Positions 1 to 8,841 of a DNA stretch of 64,000 nt are shown in pieces. The stretch is taken from positions 1,302,001 through 1,366,000 of the forward strand of contig NZ_JACHMJ010000001.1 of assembly GCF_014204935.1 (NCBI RefSeq), in the 5' to 3' direction. The translations under genes and the position numbers were made by a program. Under the pieces are notes generated by a model. That model saw only the letters and a list, made by a program, of their open reading frames with translations, made no database searches and was not told where the DNA came from. Source of the DNA: Conyzicola lurida (GTDB taxonomy: Bacteria; Actinomycetota; Actinomycetes; Actinomycetales; Microbacteriaceae). Positions within the stretch are counted from its first letter, which is position 1, and every line of letters begins with the position of its first letter.

Positions 1-402
1 CAACGAGGGGGCGCAGTCGATCAGTACGAGGTCGTAGTCGTTCTCGACGTTGGCGAGGGCCTCTTCGAGCTTCCAGATCTCGCGGATGCTCGGGTGCGGG
101 CCGTCGAAGTTGATGGCGGAGGGCGAGCCGATGAGCACGTCGATCTTGCCGGGACGGCCGCGGGTCCAGCCGCTGGGGGCGATGGCCGCCCGGACGACCT
201 TCTCCTTCGGCGACGCGAGGACGTCGGCGATGTTCAGGTGGCCGGTGACATCGATGTCCATGCCGGTCGAGACGTCGGCTTGTGGATCGAGGTCCACCAC
301 CAGCGTTCTCAGGCCTTTTGCGAAGGCGGCAGAGGCGAGCCCAAGAGTGACCGTGGTCTTGCCCACACCCCCCTTGAGGGAACTGACGCTGAGTACATGC
401 AC
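1..402 (-). CDS. ParA-family ATPase (partial, N-terminal part)
   Basis: Deviant Walker A ParA/MinD-type ATPase, probably acting in chromosome or protein positioning. The 134 visible residues begin MHVLSVSSLKGGVGKTT, with the P-loop KGGVGKTT at residues 10-17, a VVDLDPQADVSTGMDID strand and a Walker B-like VLIDCAPSL at the window edge. The gene runs off the left end. GTG at 402 is chosen because family members start MHVLS; an in-frame GTG at 423 would add seven residues. It is divergent from pyruvate carboxylase, and a TAGGTT hexamer (435-440, minus strand) may be its -10. Its exact role (Soj-type or other) cannot be told from this fragment. Confidence 0.85.
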   Translation of the reverse strand, partial: MHVLSVSSLKGGVGKTTVTLGLASAAFAKGLRTLVVDLDPQADVSTGMDIDVTGHLNIADVLASPKEKVVRAAIAPSGWTRGRPGKIDVLIGSPSAINFDGPHPSIREIWKLEEALANVENDYDLVLIDCAPSL

Positions 403-423
403 GAACAACGACAATACCTTCAC

Positions 424-440
424 TAGTCTGGATGAACCTA
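424..440. promoter_or_regulatory. Divergent -10 hexamers between parA-like gene and pyc
   Basis: TAGTCT at 424-429 on the plus strand fits a -10 box for pyc, giving a leader of about 33 nt that carries the GAGAGG ribosome site. TAGGTT on the minus strand (435-440) fits a -10 for the parA-like gene. No clear -35 is seen for either, so this rests on hexamer match and position only. Confidence 0.4.
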
Positions 441-469
441 AACGTCGACGGTGTGCCGAGAGGGCTCAA

Positions 470-3400
470 TTGTTCACAAAGATCCTGGTTGCCAATCGCG
501 GCGAGATCGCGATCCGCGCTTTCCGCGCCGCCTACGAACTCGGAGCCAAGACCGTGGCGGTCTTCCCGTTCGAGGACCGCAACTCGATGCACCGGCTGAA
601 GGCCGACGAGGCGTACCAGATCGGCGAGCCCGGCCACCCCGTGCGCGCCTACCTCGATGTCGACGAGATCATCCGCGTCGCGAAGGAGAGCGGCGCCGAC
701 GCGATCTACCCCGGATACGGCTTCCTGTCCGAGAATCCCGACCTCGCCCAGGCCGCGGCGGCCGCCGGAATCACCTTCATCGGCCCGCCGACGCGGGTGC
801 TCGAGATGGCCGGCAACAAGGTCACCGCGAAGGAACACGCGATCGCCGCCGGCGTGCCCGTCCTCAAGTCGACCGCCGCGTCGAAGGACATCGAAGTGCT
901 GCTCTCGCAGGCCGGGGAGATCGGCTTCCCGATCTTCGCGAAGGCCGTCGCGGGCGGCGGCGGCCGCGGAATGCGCCGCGTGAACACACAGCAAGAACTC
1001 AGGGGCGCGCTCGAGGAAGCGATGCGCGAGGCCGACAGCGCGTTCGGCGACGCGACGATGTTCCTCGAGCAGGCCGTCGTGCGCCCGCGGCACATCGAGG
1101 TGCAGATCCTCGCCGACGCCCACGGCGGCACCGTGCACCTCTTCGAGCGCGACTGCTCCGTGCAGCGCCGCCACCAGAAGGTCATCGAGGTGGCGCCCGC
1201 GCCCAACCTCGACGAGGCCATCCGCCAGGCCATGTACCGCGACGCCATCGCGTTCGCCAAGTCGATCGACTACGTCAACGCCGGCACCGTCGAGTTCCTG
1301 CTCGACACCGCGGGGGAGCGCGAGGGCCAGCACTTCTTCATCGAGATGAACCCGCGCATCCAGGTCGAGCACACCGTGACCGAGGAGGTCACCGACGTCG
1401 ACCTCGTCTCGTCGCAGATGCGTATCGCCTACGGACAGTCGCTCGCCGAGCTCGGCCTCGAGCAGCAGGACATCCACCTGCGCGGCGCCGCGCTGCAGTG
1501 CCGCATCACCACGGAAGACCCGGCCGCCGGCTTCCGTCCCGACACCGGCAAGATCACCACCTACCGTTCGCCCGGCGGTGCCGGCATCCGCCTCGACGGC
1601 GGGACCGTGAGCGCCGGCGCGCAGATCTCGCCCCACTTCGACTCCATGCTGGTGAAGATGACCTGTCGCGGCCGCGACTTCGCCGCCGCAGTCACCCGGG
1701 CCCGCCGCGGTCTCGCCGAGTTCCGACTCCGCGGCGTCTCCACGAACATCCCGTTCCTGCAGGCCGTGCTCGACGACCCCGACTTCATCGCCGGCGACCT
1801 GAGCACCTCGTTCATCGAGGAACGCCCCCAGCTGCTCAATTCCCACCAGTCCAAGGACCGTGGCACGAAGATCCTCAACTGGCTCGCCGAGGTCACCGTC
1901 AACCAGCCCAACGGCGACGGTGGCGGCGTGATCAGCCCGCAACTCAAGCTGCCGGTCGTCGACCTCGACGCCCCCGCTCCGGACGGCTCCCGCCAGAAGC
2001 TCCGAGAGCTCGGCCCGGTCGGATTCGCGAGCGCCCTGCGCGCGCAGACCGCCCTCGCCGTCACCGACACCACTTTCCGCGACGCCCACCAGTCGCTGCT
2101 CGCCACCCGCGTGCGCACCCGCGACCTCGTCGCCGTGCTGCCGCACGTTGCCCTGATGACGCCCGAGCTGCTCTCGGTCGAAGCCTGGGGTGGCGCCACC
2201 TACGACGTCGCGCTGCGCTTCCTCGGCGAGGACCCCTGGGAACGCCTCGCCTCGATGCGCGACGCCCTGCCGAACGTCAACATCCAGATGCTGCTGCGGG
2301 GCCGCAATACGGTCGGCTACACGCCCTACCCGACGCAGGTGACCGACGCCTTCGTGCGCGAGGCCGCGGCCACCGGAGTCGACATCTTCCGCATCTTCGA
2401 CGCTCTCAACGACGTCTCGCAGATGAAGCCGGCGATCGACTCGGTGCTCGAGACGGGTACCTCGCTCGCCGAGGTCGCCGTCTGCTACACGGGCGACCTG
2501 CTCGACCCCGCCGAGAAGCTCTACACGCTCGACTACTACCTGCGCCTGGCCGAGCAGATCGTCGACGCCGGCGCCCACGTGCTGGCGATCAAGGACATGG
2601 CGGGCGTGATGCGCGCGAGCGCCGCGGAGAAGCTCGTCACGGCCCTGCGTGAGCGGTTCGACCTGCCGGTGCACGTGCACACGCACGACACCGCGGGCGG
2701 GCAGCTGGCGACCCTCCTGGCCGCGGCCCGCGCGGGCGCCGACGCGGTCGACGTGGCCAGTGCCCCGATGGCCGGTACCACCAGCCAGCCCTCGGCCTCC
2801 GCCCTCGTCGCCGCGCTCGCCCACACCGACCGCGACACCGGACTCTCGCTGCGCGCCGTGAGCGACCTCGAGCCGTACTGGGAGGCCGTGCGCCACGTGT
2901 ACAAGCCGTTCGAGTCGGGTCTCGCCGGCCCCACCGGACGCGTCTACAAGCACGAGATCCCCGGCGGCCAACTGTCGAACCTGCGCCAGCAGGCCATCGC
3001 CCTCGGCCTCGGCGACCACTTCGAAAAGATCGAAGACCTCTACGCCGCCGCCAACGAGATGCTCGGCCGCCCGCCCAAGGTCACCCCGTCGTCGAAGGTC
3101 GTCGGCGACCTGGCGCTGGCCCTCGCCGCGGCGGACGCCGACCCGGCCGACTTCGAGCAGAACCCCTCCAGATACGACATCCCCGACTCGGTCATCGGCT
3201 TTATGGCCGGCGAACTCGGCGAGCTGCCGGGCGGCTGGCCCGAACCGTTCCGCAGCAAGGTGCTCGCCGGGCGCACGGTGAAGATCGGCGTCGAAGACGT
3301 CGGCGCCGAGGACCGGGCCGCGCTCGAGGGGACCCCGGCCGAGCGCCGTACGGCACTCAACCGCCTGCTCTTCGCCGGTCCGGCGAAGACCTTCCAGTCG

Positions 3401-3877
3401 GTGCGCGACAACTACGGCGACCTCTCCGTGCTCGACACCACCGACTACCTCTACGGCCTGCACCAGGGCGCGGAACACGTGGTCGAGATCGACAAGGGCG
3501 TCAGCCTCTACGTCGGCCTCGAGGCCATCGGCGACGCCGACGAGAAGGGCATCCGCACCGTGATGGCCACGCTCAACGGACAACTGCGCCCGGTTTTCGT
3601 CCGCGACACCAGCATCACGGTCGTGTCCGCGACGGCCGAGAAGGCGGATGCCGCACTCCCGGGCCACATCGCCGCGCCCTTCTCGGGCGTGGTGACCGTG
3701 CAGGTCGAGGTGGGCGACACGGTCGCCGCCGGCCAGAGCGTGGCGTCCATCGAGGCCATGAAGATGGAGGCCGCGATCACGACATCGGTCGCCGGAACGG
3801 TGTCCCGTCTCGCCATCCCGAAGACCCAACAGGTCGACGCCGGGGACCTCCTCGTGGAGATCACCCCCGCCAAATAG
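470..3877 (+). CDS. pyc: Pyruvate carboxylase
   Basis: Single-chain biotin enzyme converting pyruvate plus bicarbonate and ATP to oxaloacetate (anaplerosis). The 1135-aa length is normal for the family. The N-terminal biotin carboxylase starts FTKILVANRGEIAIRAF; the ATP-grasp region contains HIEVQILADAHGG. The carboxyltransferase begins near DTTFRDAHQS (D533 metal site) and has VHTHDTAGG near 736-744. The biotinyl domain carries EAMKMEA with K1098 as the biotin lysine. TTG at 470 is chosen because it puts FTKILVANRGE at the N-terminus and follows GAGAGG at good spacing; upstream in-frame codons are antisense to the parA-like gene. No defect is seen. Confidence 0.97.
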   Translation: MFTKILVANRGEIAIRAFRAAYELGAKTVAVFPFEDRNSMHRLKADEAYQIGEPGHPVRAYLDVDEIIRVAKESGADAIYPGYGFLSENPDLAQAAAAAGITFIGPPTRVLEMAGNKVTAKEHAIAAGVPVLKSTAASKDIEVLLSQAGEIGFPIFAKAVAGGGGRGMRRVNTQQELRGALEEAMREADSAFGDATMFLEQAVVRPRHIEVQILADAHGGTVHLFERDCSVQRRHQKVIEVAPAPNLDEAIRQAMYRDAIAFAKSIDYVNAGTVEFLLDTAGEREGQHFFIEMNPRIQVEHTVTEEVTDVDLVSSQMRIAYGQSLAELGLEQQDIHLRGAALQCRITTEDPAAGFRPDTGKITTYRSPGGAGIRLDGGTVSAGAQISPHFDSMLVKMTCRGRDFAAAVTRARRGLAEFRLRGVSTNIPFLQAVLDDPDFIAGDLSTSFIEERPQLLNSHQSKDRGTKILNWLAEVTVNQPNGDGGGVISPQLKLPVVDLDAPAPDGSRQKLRELGPVGFASALRAQTALAVTDTTFRDAHQSLLATRVRTRDLVAVLPHVALMTPELLSVEAWGGATYDVALRFLGEDPWERLASMRDALPNVNIQMLLRGRNTVGYTPYPTQVTDAFVREAAATGVDIFRIFDALNDVSQMKPAIDSVLETGTSLAEVAVCYTGDLLDPAEKLYTLDYYLRLAEQIVDAGAHVLAIKDMAGVMRASAAEKLVTALRERFDLPVHVHTHDTAGGQLATLLAAARAGADAVDVASAPMAGTTSQPSASALVAALAHTDRDTGLSLRAVSDLEPYWEAVRHVYKPFESGLAGPTGRVYKHEIPGGQLSNLRQQAIALGLGDHFEKIEDLYAAANEMLGRPPKVTPSSKVVGDLALALAAADADPADFEQNPSRYDIPDSVIGFMAGELGELPGGWPEPFRSKVLAGRTVKIGVEDVGAEDRAALEGTPAERRTALNRLLFAGPAKTFQSVRDNYGDLSVLDTTDYLYGLHQGAEHVVEIDKGVSLYVGLEAIGDADEKGIRTVMATLNGQLRPVFVRDTSITVVSATAEKADAALPGHIAAPFSGVVTVQVEVGDTVAAGQSVASIEAMKMEAAITTSVAGTVSRLAIPKTQQVDAGDLLVEITPAK

Positions 3878-3910
3878 GGGCACGGGGGAGGGCCGGGGCG
3901 GCTCTGGCAG

Positions 3911-3916
3911 TAAACT
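3911..3916 (+). promoter_or_regulatory. Putative -10 (TAAACT) for the MinD-like gene
   Basis: TAAACT lies 33 nt before the GTG start at 3950, followed by a GAAAGGG ribosome site at 3934-3940. No convincing -35 is visible. Confidence 0.35.
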
Positions 3917-3949
3917 GAGGGTTGTACTGCACCGAAAGGGAATGCCGCC

Positions 3950-5347
3950 GTGGCTATTAGACGCAAGAGGGAAGACGGGTCGATCCAGGTTCTCGACGAC
4001 GAGACCGCCGACTCACCCCTGACTGACCCGACCCACGGGACCGAGAATACCGAGACGGATGCCGCCGCCGACGACGGCGGCGATTACCACGGGGAGCTCG
4101 CACACGACCCCGGCGCCGACCTGGCCACGGCCCTCCCCGAGAGCCTGACGATCAACGTCGACCTGCCCGCGACGGTGCACTCCGTGCCCGAGCACGAGGT
4201 CGCCGTCGCCATCGACGAGAACACCGTCAACCCCGGTGAGGTCGTGCTCAGTGCCGACCCGTCGACCACGACGATCTCCGTGATCGCCGACGACGTGGCC
4301 ATCCATCCGGAGGAGCCCGTCGTCGAGGAGAAGGTCATCCCCGAACTCCCCGAGCGCGCGTTCAGCCGCCGCGACCGCCTGCGCGGCGCGGTCTCCGACC
4401 AGCCGGAGACCGCCGCCATGCTGACGGCCGACCGGCTGATGGAGACCAAGGGCAAGCGCCGTCACGCGCCCGAGGGCGGCTGGCCGTCGTTCGTCTACGC
4501 GATCACGCTCCACATGGTCAACCTCGGCGACTCCCAGAAGGTGCGCGACCGCAAGGCCGTCGACGCCCGCATCGACCGTCAGTTCGAGGGCTCCGCCCGC
4601 TTCGTCCCCGTGCTCACACGCAAGGGCGGCGTCGGCAAGACCACGATCACCACGATCATGGGCATGGCCTTCGCCGACGTGCGCGAGGACCGCATCGTCG
4701 CCATCGACGCGAACCCCGACCGCGGCACCCTCGCCGAACGCATCAACAAGCAGACGCGCGCCACGGTGCGCGACGTCGTCACCAGGGCGCCATCCATCAA
4801 CGGCTTCACCGACTTCTCGACCCTGGTGTCGCGCGACGAGACCCGTCTCGACGTCCTCGCCTCGGACACCGACCCGCTGCTCTCCGAGGCCTTCGACGAG
4901 AACGACTACAACGTCGTCGCCGATCTCACCGAGCGCTACTACTCGCTCGTGCTCACCGACTGCGGCACGGGAATCGTGCACTCGGTCATGCGGGCGACTC
5001 TGCAGCGCGCCGACTCGATCGTCATCGTCTCCGGCGGAAGCGTCGACGAGGCGCGACTCGCCTCCGAGACCCTGACCTGGCTCGAGGCCAACGGCTACGG
5101 CGACCTCGTGCGCAACGCCGTCGTCGCCCTGAACACGGCGACGCAGGGCACGAACCTGATCAAGCTCGAGGAGATCGAGGCGCACTTCCGGTCGCGCGTG
5201 CGCGAGATCGTGCGGATCCCGTACGACCCGCAGCTCGCCGCCGGCTCGGTCGTGAACTACCGCGAACTGCGTCCGATCACGCGCGACGCCGCCCGCGAAC
5301 TCGCCGCCCTCGTCGCCGACGGCCTGCCCGTCCGCCGGGTCGTCTGA
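3950..5347 (+). CDS. MinD/ParA-like ATPase with long disordered N-terminus
   Basis: P-loop ATPase of the MinD/ParA group, 465 aa. The first ~200 residues are acidic and low complexity; the ATPase domain then starts with VPVLTRKGGVGKTTITT (Walker A at 225-232). A VAIDANPDRGTLAERI segment and VLTDCGTGIVHS (Walker B-like) follow. The family positions proteins or drives surface processes in actinobacteria, but nothing here fixes the cargo. GTG 3950 follows a GAAAGGG ribosome site. It lies 72 nt after pyc and 5 nt before def, so it is likely co-transcribed with def. Together with the parA-like gene it makes two ParA-type genes flanking pyc. Confidence 0.85.
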   Translation: MAIRRKREDGSIQVLDDETADSPLTDPTHGTENTETDAAADDGGDYHGELAHDPGADLATALPESLTINVDLPATVHSVPEHEVAVAIDENTVNPGEVVLSADPSTTTISVIADDVAIHPEEPVVEEKVIPELPERAFSRRDRLRGAVSDQPETAAMLTADRLMETKGKRRHAPEGGWPSFVYAITLHMVNLGDSQKVRDRKAVDARIDRQFEGSARFVPVLTRKGGVGKTTITTIMGMAFADVREDRIVAIDANPDRGTLAERINKQTRATVRDVVTRAPSINGFTDFSTLVSRDETRLDVLASDTDPLLSEAFDENDYNVVADLTERYYSLVLTDCGTGIVHSVMRATLQRADSIVIVSGGSVDEARLASETLTWLEANGYGDLVRNAVVALNTATQGTNLIKLEEIEAHFRSRVREIVRIPYDPQLAAGSVVNYRELRPITRDAARELAALVADGLPVRRVV

Positions 5348-5352
5348 CCGCT

Positions 5353-5847
5353 GTGAGTGTCCGACAGATCCGCCTCTTCGGCGACCCCGTTCTGCGCTCG
5401 AAATGCGACCCGATCGTGCCGGGCGACCCGAAAGCCGCGGCCCTCATCGCCGACCTCATCGAGACGGTCGAGGTGCCCGGCCGGGCCGGCGTCGCCGCCA
5501 ACCAGATCGGTGTGGGCCAGCGCGCCTTCAGCTACAACGTCGACGGCGTCGTGGGCTACATCATCAACCCGGTGCTCGCCGAGGTCTCGGGCGAGCCCGA
5601 GCTCGTCGACGAGGGATGCCTCTCCGTGCCGGGCTTCTACTTCCCGCGTATGCGCTACCCGTACGCCCGCGTCACCGGCATCGACCTCGACGGCAACCCC
5701 GTCGAGCTCGCCGGCGACGGGCTGATGGCGCAGGCGCTGCAGCACGAGACCGACCACCTCGACGGCCACCTCTTCATCGAGGGGCTCGAGCCGACGGCGA
5801 AGCGGGACGCGATGCGTCTGATCCGCCAGTCGGAGTGGTGGGCGTAG
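5353..5847 (+). CDS. def: Peptide deformylase
   Basis: Metalloprotease removing the N-formyl group from nascent proteins; 164 aa, normal length. All three family motifs are present: GVAANQIGVG (motif 1, with A where many have L), EGCLSVPG at residues 87-94 (metal ligand C89) and QHETDHLDG with H131-E132-T133-D134-H135 (two metal ligands and the catalytic Glu). GTG 5353 starts 5 nt after the MinD-like stop codon, suggesting coupling. Confidence 0.97.
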   Translation: MSVRQIRLFGDPVLRSKCDPIVPGDPKAAALIADLIETVEVPGRAGVAANQIGVGQRAFSYNVDGVVGYIINPVLAEVSGEPELVDEGCLSVPGFYFPRMRYPYARVTGIDLDGNPVELAGDGLMAQALQHETDHLDGHLFIEGLEPTAKRDAMRLIRQSEWWA

Positions 5848-5855
5848 GTCCCGCA

Positions 5856-5904
5856 GCGGGTTGAGCCTGTCGAAACCCTAGGGATGTCGACAGGCTCGAC
5901 CCGC
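5856..5904. repeat. Inverted repeat GAGCCTGTCGA / TCGACAGGCTC
   Basis: Two 18-nt arms (5856-5873 and 5887-5904) are reverse complements with one mismatch around a 13-nt loop. It lies between convergent def and acyl-CoA synthetase genes and could end transcription from both sides. There is no T-tract. The core word resembles dispersed intergenic palindromes I recall from related actinobacterial genomes. Confidence 0.6.
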
Positions 5905-5913
5905 CCGCGTGGG

Positions 5914-7737
5914 CTACTTGAGGCTCACACCCATTGTCGACGGTGCGTCGTTGTAGATGCCCTCGACCTCTCGGGCGAAGTCCTCCATGATCAGCGCGCG
6001 CTTGATGCTGAGCTTCGGCGTGAGGTGTCCACTGGCCTCGGTGAGCTCCTGCTCCAGGATCTGGAACTTGCGGATCGACTCGGCCCGCGACACCAGCGCG
6101 TTCGCCGCGTCGATGGCCCGCTGCACCTCGGCGACGACCGCCGGGTTCGTCGAGGCCTGCGCGAGTGTCAGCGTCGCGTCCTGTCCGTTGTTCTTCAGCC
6201 AGGTCGGCAGCATCTCCGCGTCCAGCGTGATCAGGGCCGCGATGAACGGCTTCTTGTCGCCGACGACGATGACCTGGCCGACGAGCGGGTTGGCGCGGAT
6301 CGGGTCTTCGAGAGCGGCCGGCGCGACGTTCTTGCCGCCGGCGGTCACGATGATCTCTTTCTTCCGGCCGGTGATCGTCAGGTAGCCGTCGCTGTCGAGC
6401 GCGCCGATGTCGCCGGTTTTGAACCACTCGCCGTCCATGACCTCGGCGGTCGCCTCGGGGTTGTTCCAGTAGCCGCCGAAGACGTTGACGCCCTTGATCG
6501 AGATCTCGCCGTCGTCGCCGATGCGCAGGCCGACGCCCGGCAGCGCCGGTCCGGTCGTGCCGATCTTGAACTTGTCGGGCAGGTTCACCGTGGCGGGGGC
6601 GGTCGACTCGGTCAGGCCGTAGCCCTCGAGGATGCGCAGGTCGAGGCTGCGGAAGAAGTGTCCGAGCCGCGGGCCGAGCGGCGCAGAACCGGAGACCGCG
6701 AACTTGACCCGGCCGCCGAGTGCCGCGCGGATCTTGCTGAGCACCAGCCGGTCGTAGAGGGCGAACTGCAGGCGCAGCCCGAGCGGCACGACGCCCTCGT
6801 CCAGGGCCTTGGAGTGCGCGATCGCGACATCCGCCGCCTTGCGGAAGATCTTTCCCTTTCCGCCGCCCTCGGCCTTCTGCTCGGAGGAGTTGTAGACCTT
6901 CTCGAACACGCGCGGCACCGCGAGTAAGAAGGTGGGACGGAACGACGCCATCGACGGCAGAAGGAGCTTGGTGTCGGGCTGGTGGCCCACCTTGACGCCG
7001 GCGTGGATCGACAGCACGGAGATGAAGCGGGCGAAGATGTGCGCCGTGGTGATGAACAGCAGGGTCGACGAGCCCGGAGCCAGCACCTCGTGCATCACGA
7101 CCGCGGCGTTGCGGGTGAGTTCGACGAAGTTCGAGTGCGTGAGGATGACGCCCTTCGGACGCCCGGTCGAGCCGGAGGTGTAGATCAGGGTCGCGACATC
7201 CGACCCGACGGCGATCGAGCGACGACGCTCGATCTCGGCGTCCGAGACTCCGGTGCCGGCCGCTGCGAGCTTGTCGAGGTCGCCGAGGTTGACCTGCCAG
7301 ACCTTCTCGACCGCGGGGGTGTCGCCGCGGATCTCGTCGAACTTCGCGAAGTGGTCGGCCGACTCGACGATGATCGACGTCGCGCCCGAGTCGGTGAGGT
7401 TCCACTGCAGCTGCGTGGGGGAGGAGGTCTCGTAGATCGGCACCATGATCGCGCCGGCGAACCAGAGGCCGAAGTCGACGAGCGTCCACTCGTAGCGGGT
7501 CTTGCACATGAACCCGACCTTGTCTCCGGGCTCGATGCCGTTCGCGACGAATCCCTTGGCTAGCGCTACCACCTGAGCGAGGAACTCGGCGGACGTGACG
7601 TCGGACCAGCCGCCGTCGGCGGTGGGCAGGGCGAAGAGCGGATCGTTCGGCGTGGCCTTGACCCGCGCGACGAGCAGGTCGGTCGCGTTGGCGTCGGGGT
7701 CCGGCTCCACAACGGGAGGGACGAAGTATTCGGTCAC
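5914..7737 (-). CDS. Long-chain fatty acid-CoA ligase (AMP-forming)
   Basis: Activates fatty acids to acyl-CoA through an acyl-AMP intermediate; 607 aa. The P-loop-like AMP motif YTSGSTGRPKG is at residues 186-196, EGYGLTEST gives the core YGxTE motif, and FKTGDIGALDSDGYLTITGRKKEIIVTAGGKNV gives the hinge and C-terminal lysine region. It belongs to the FadD15-like branch by overall pattern. GTG 7737 is preceded by AAAGGAGT, an excellent ribosome site. The gene is monocistronic, convergent with def and divergent from the ROK gene. Confidence 0.93.
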   Translation of the reverse strand: MTEYFVPPVVEPDPDANATDLLVARVKATPNDPLFALPTADGGWSDVTSAEFLAQVVALAKGFVANGIEPGDKVGFMCKTRYEWTLVDFGLWFAGAIMVPIYETSSPTQLQWNLTDSGATSIIVESADHFAKFDEIRGDTPAVEKVWQVNLGDLDKLAAAGTGVSDAEIERRRSIAVGSDVATLIYTSGSTGRPKGVILTHSNFVELTRNAAVVMHEVLAPGSSTLLFITTAHIFARFISVLSIHAGVKVGHQPDTKLLLPSMASFRPTFLLAVPRVFEKVYNSSEQKAEGGGKGKIFRKAADVAIAHSKALDEGVVPLGLRLQFALYDRLVLSKIRAALGGRVKFAVSGSAPLGPRLGHFFRSLDLRILEGYGLTESTAPATVNLPDKFKIGTTGPALPGVGLRIGDDGEISIKGVNVFGGYWNNPEATAEVMDGEWFKTGDIGALDSDGYLTITGRKKEIIVTAGGKNVAPAALEDPIRANPLVGQVIVVGDKKPFIAALITLDAEMLPTWLKNNGQDATLTLAQASTNPAVVAEVQRAIDAANALVSRAESIRKFQILEQELTEASGHLTPKLSIKRALIMEDFAREVEGIYNDAPSTMGVSLK

Positions 7738-7850
7738 GGTAACTCCTTTGGCACCGGGGCGGTCAATTCACCTCACTCTAACCGGGATTTCCGGGTATCG
7801 CCCCGGACACCCCCGCAGTGGGGTGGCTCGCACGCCCTCGTGGCCCTAAC

Positions 7851-7856
7851 TAGACT
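7851..7856 (+). promoter_or_regulatory. -10 hexamer TAGACT, leaderless ROK gene
   Basis: TAGACT ends 8 nt before the GTG start at 7865, leaving no room for a ribosome site; transcription would begin at or beside the start codon. Confidence 0.6.
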
Positions 7857-7864
7857 CATCCCTT

Positions 7865-8812
7865 GTGCATGCCATCGGAATAGACATCGGCGGAACCAAG
7901 ATCGCGGGAGCGCTCGTCAGCGAATCGGGCGAGATCCTCGCCGAGGACCGCGAACCCACCCCCGCCGGTTCGCCCACGGACATCGTCGAGCTCGTCGTCG
8001 GAATGATCGACCGCCTGTCGGCCGGACAGCAGGTCGTCGCCGCCGGAGTCGCCGCCGCGGGCTTCGTCGACGCGGCCCAGTCCACCGTCTACTACGCCCC
8101 GAACATCAACTGGCGCAACGAGCAGCTGCAGCGTCACATCTCCGACCGCGTCAGCCTGCCGATCACGATCGACAACGACGCCAACGCCGCGGGCTGGGCG
8201 GAATACCGCTTCGGAGCCGGCCGCGACCTCACCGACATGACGATGCTCACCATCGGCACGGGAGTCGGCGGCGCGATCGTCACCGGCGGCGCACTCTTCC
8301 GCGGCGGCTTCGGCGCCGGGGCCGAGCTCGGCCACCTCCGCGTCGTGCCCGACGGCCTGCCCTGCGGGTGCGGCGCGCGCGGCTGCATCGAGCAGTACGG
8401 CTCGGGACGTGCCCTGCTGCGCATGGCCAATGAGATCGCGGATGTCGGCGGCATCGGCCTCGCCCTCGCCGAGGCCCGCGCGGCCAACGGCGTGCTCACC
8501 GGACCCATCGTCGCGGCCCACATCGCCTCCGGCGACGCCGGCGCCGTGCACGCGCTGCAGGAGCTCGGCCGCTGGCTCGGGCAGGCCTGCGCTTCCCTCA
8601 GCGCCGTGCTCGATCCCCAGGCCTTCGTCTTCGGCGGCGGTGTCGCCATCGCCGGCGATCTGCTCCTCGATCCGATCCGCGAGGCCTACCTCACGCACCT
8701 CCCGGCGCGGGGATACCACCCCGAGCCGGCCTTCCTCGTCGCCGAGCTGCAGAACGACGCGGGGGTGGTCGGTGCCGCCGACCTCGCGCGCATCCACGCG
8801 GCCGGGCGTTAG
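7865..8812 (+). CDS. ROK-family glucokinase
   Basis: Sugar kinase phosphorylating glucose or a related hexose with ATP; 315 aa. It begins MHAIGIDIGGTKIAG (phosphate loop at residues 7-12), has DNDANAAGWAE and the ROK zinc motif CGCGARGCIEQYGSG. No N-terminal winged helix is present, so it is a kinase and not a ROK repressor. Leaderless by position of its -10. Stop codon overlaps a -10-like TAGAGT for the next gene. Confidence 0.9.
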   Translation: MHAIGIDIGGTKIAGALVSESGEILAEDREPTPAGSPTDIVELVVGMIDRLSAGQQVVAAGVAAAGFVDAAQSTVYYAPNINWRNEQLQRHISDRVSLPITIDNDANAAGWAEYRFGAGRDLTDMTMLTIGTGVGGAIVTGGALFRGGFGAGAELGHLRVVPDGLPCGCGARGCIEQYGSGRALLRMANEIADVGGIGLALAEARAANGVLTGPIVAAHIASGDAGAVHALQELGRWLGQACASLSAVLDPQAFVFGGGVAIAGDLLLDPIREAYLTHLPARGYHPEPAFLVAELQNDAGVVGAADLARIHAAGR

Positions 8813-8815
8813 AGT
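8810..8815 (+). promoter_or_regulatory. Putative -10 (TAGAGT) for plsC-like gene
   Basis: TAGAGT overlaps the ROK stop codon and lies about 27 nt before the ATG at 8842, with a GGAGG ribosome site between them. Confidence 0.4.
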
Positions 8816-8841
8816 GACTGTCTAAGCGGAGGCAGATACCG

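Noticed and set aside
50-469. In-frame extension of pyruvate carboxylase upstream of TTG 470
   Set aside because: It is antisense to the parA-like gene and precedes the conserved N-terminus FTKILVANRGE.
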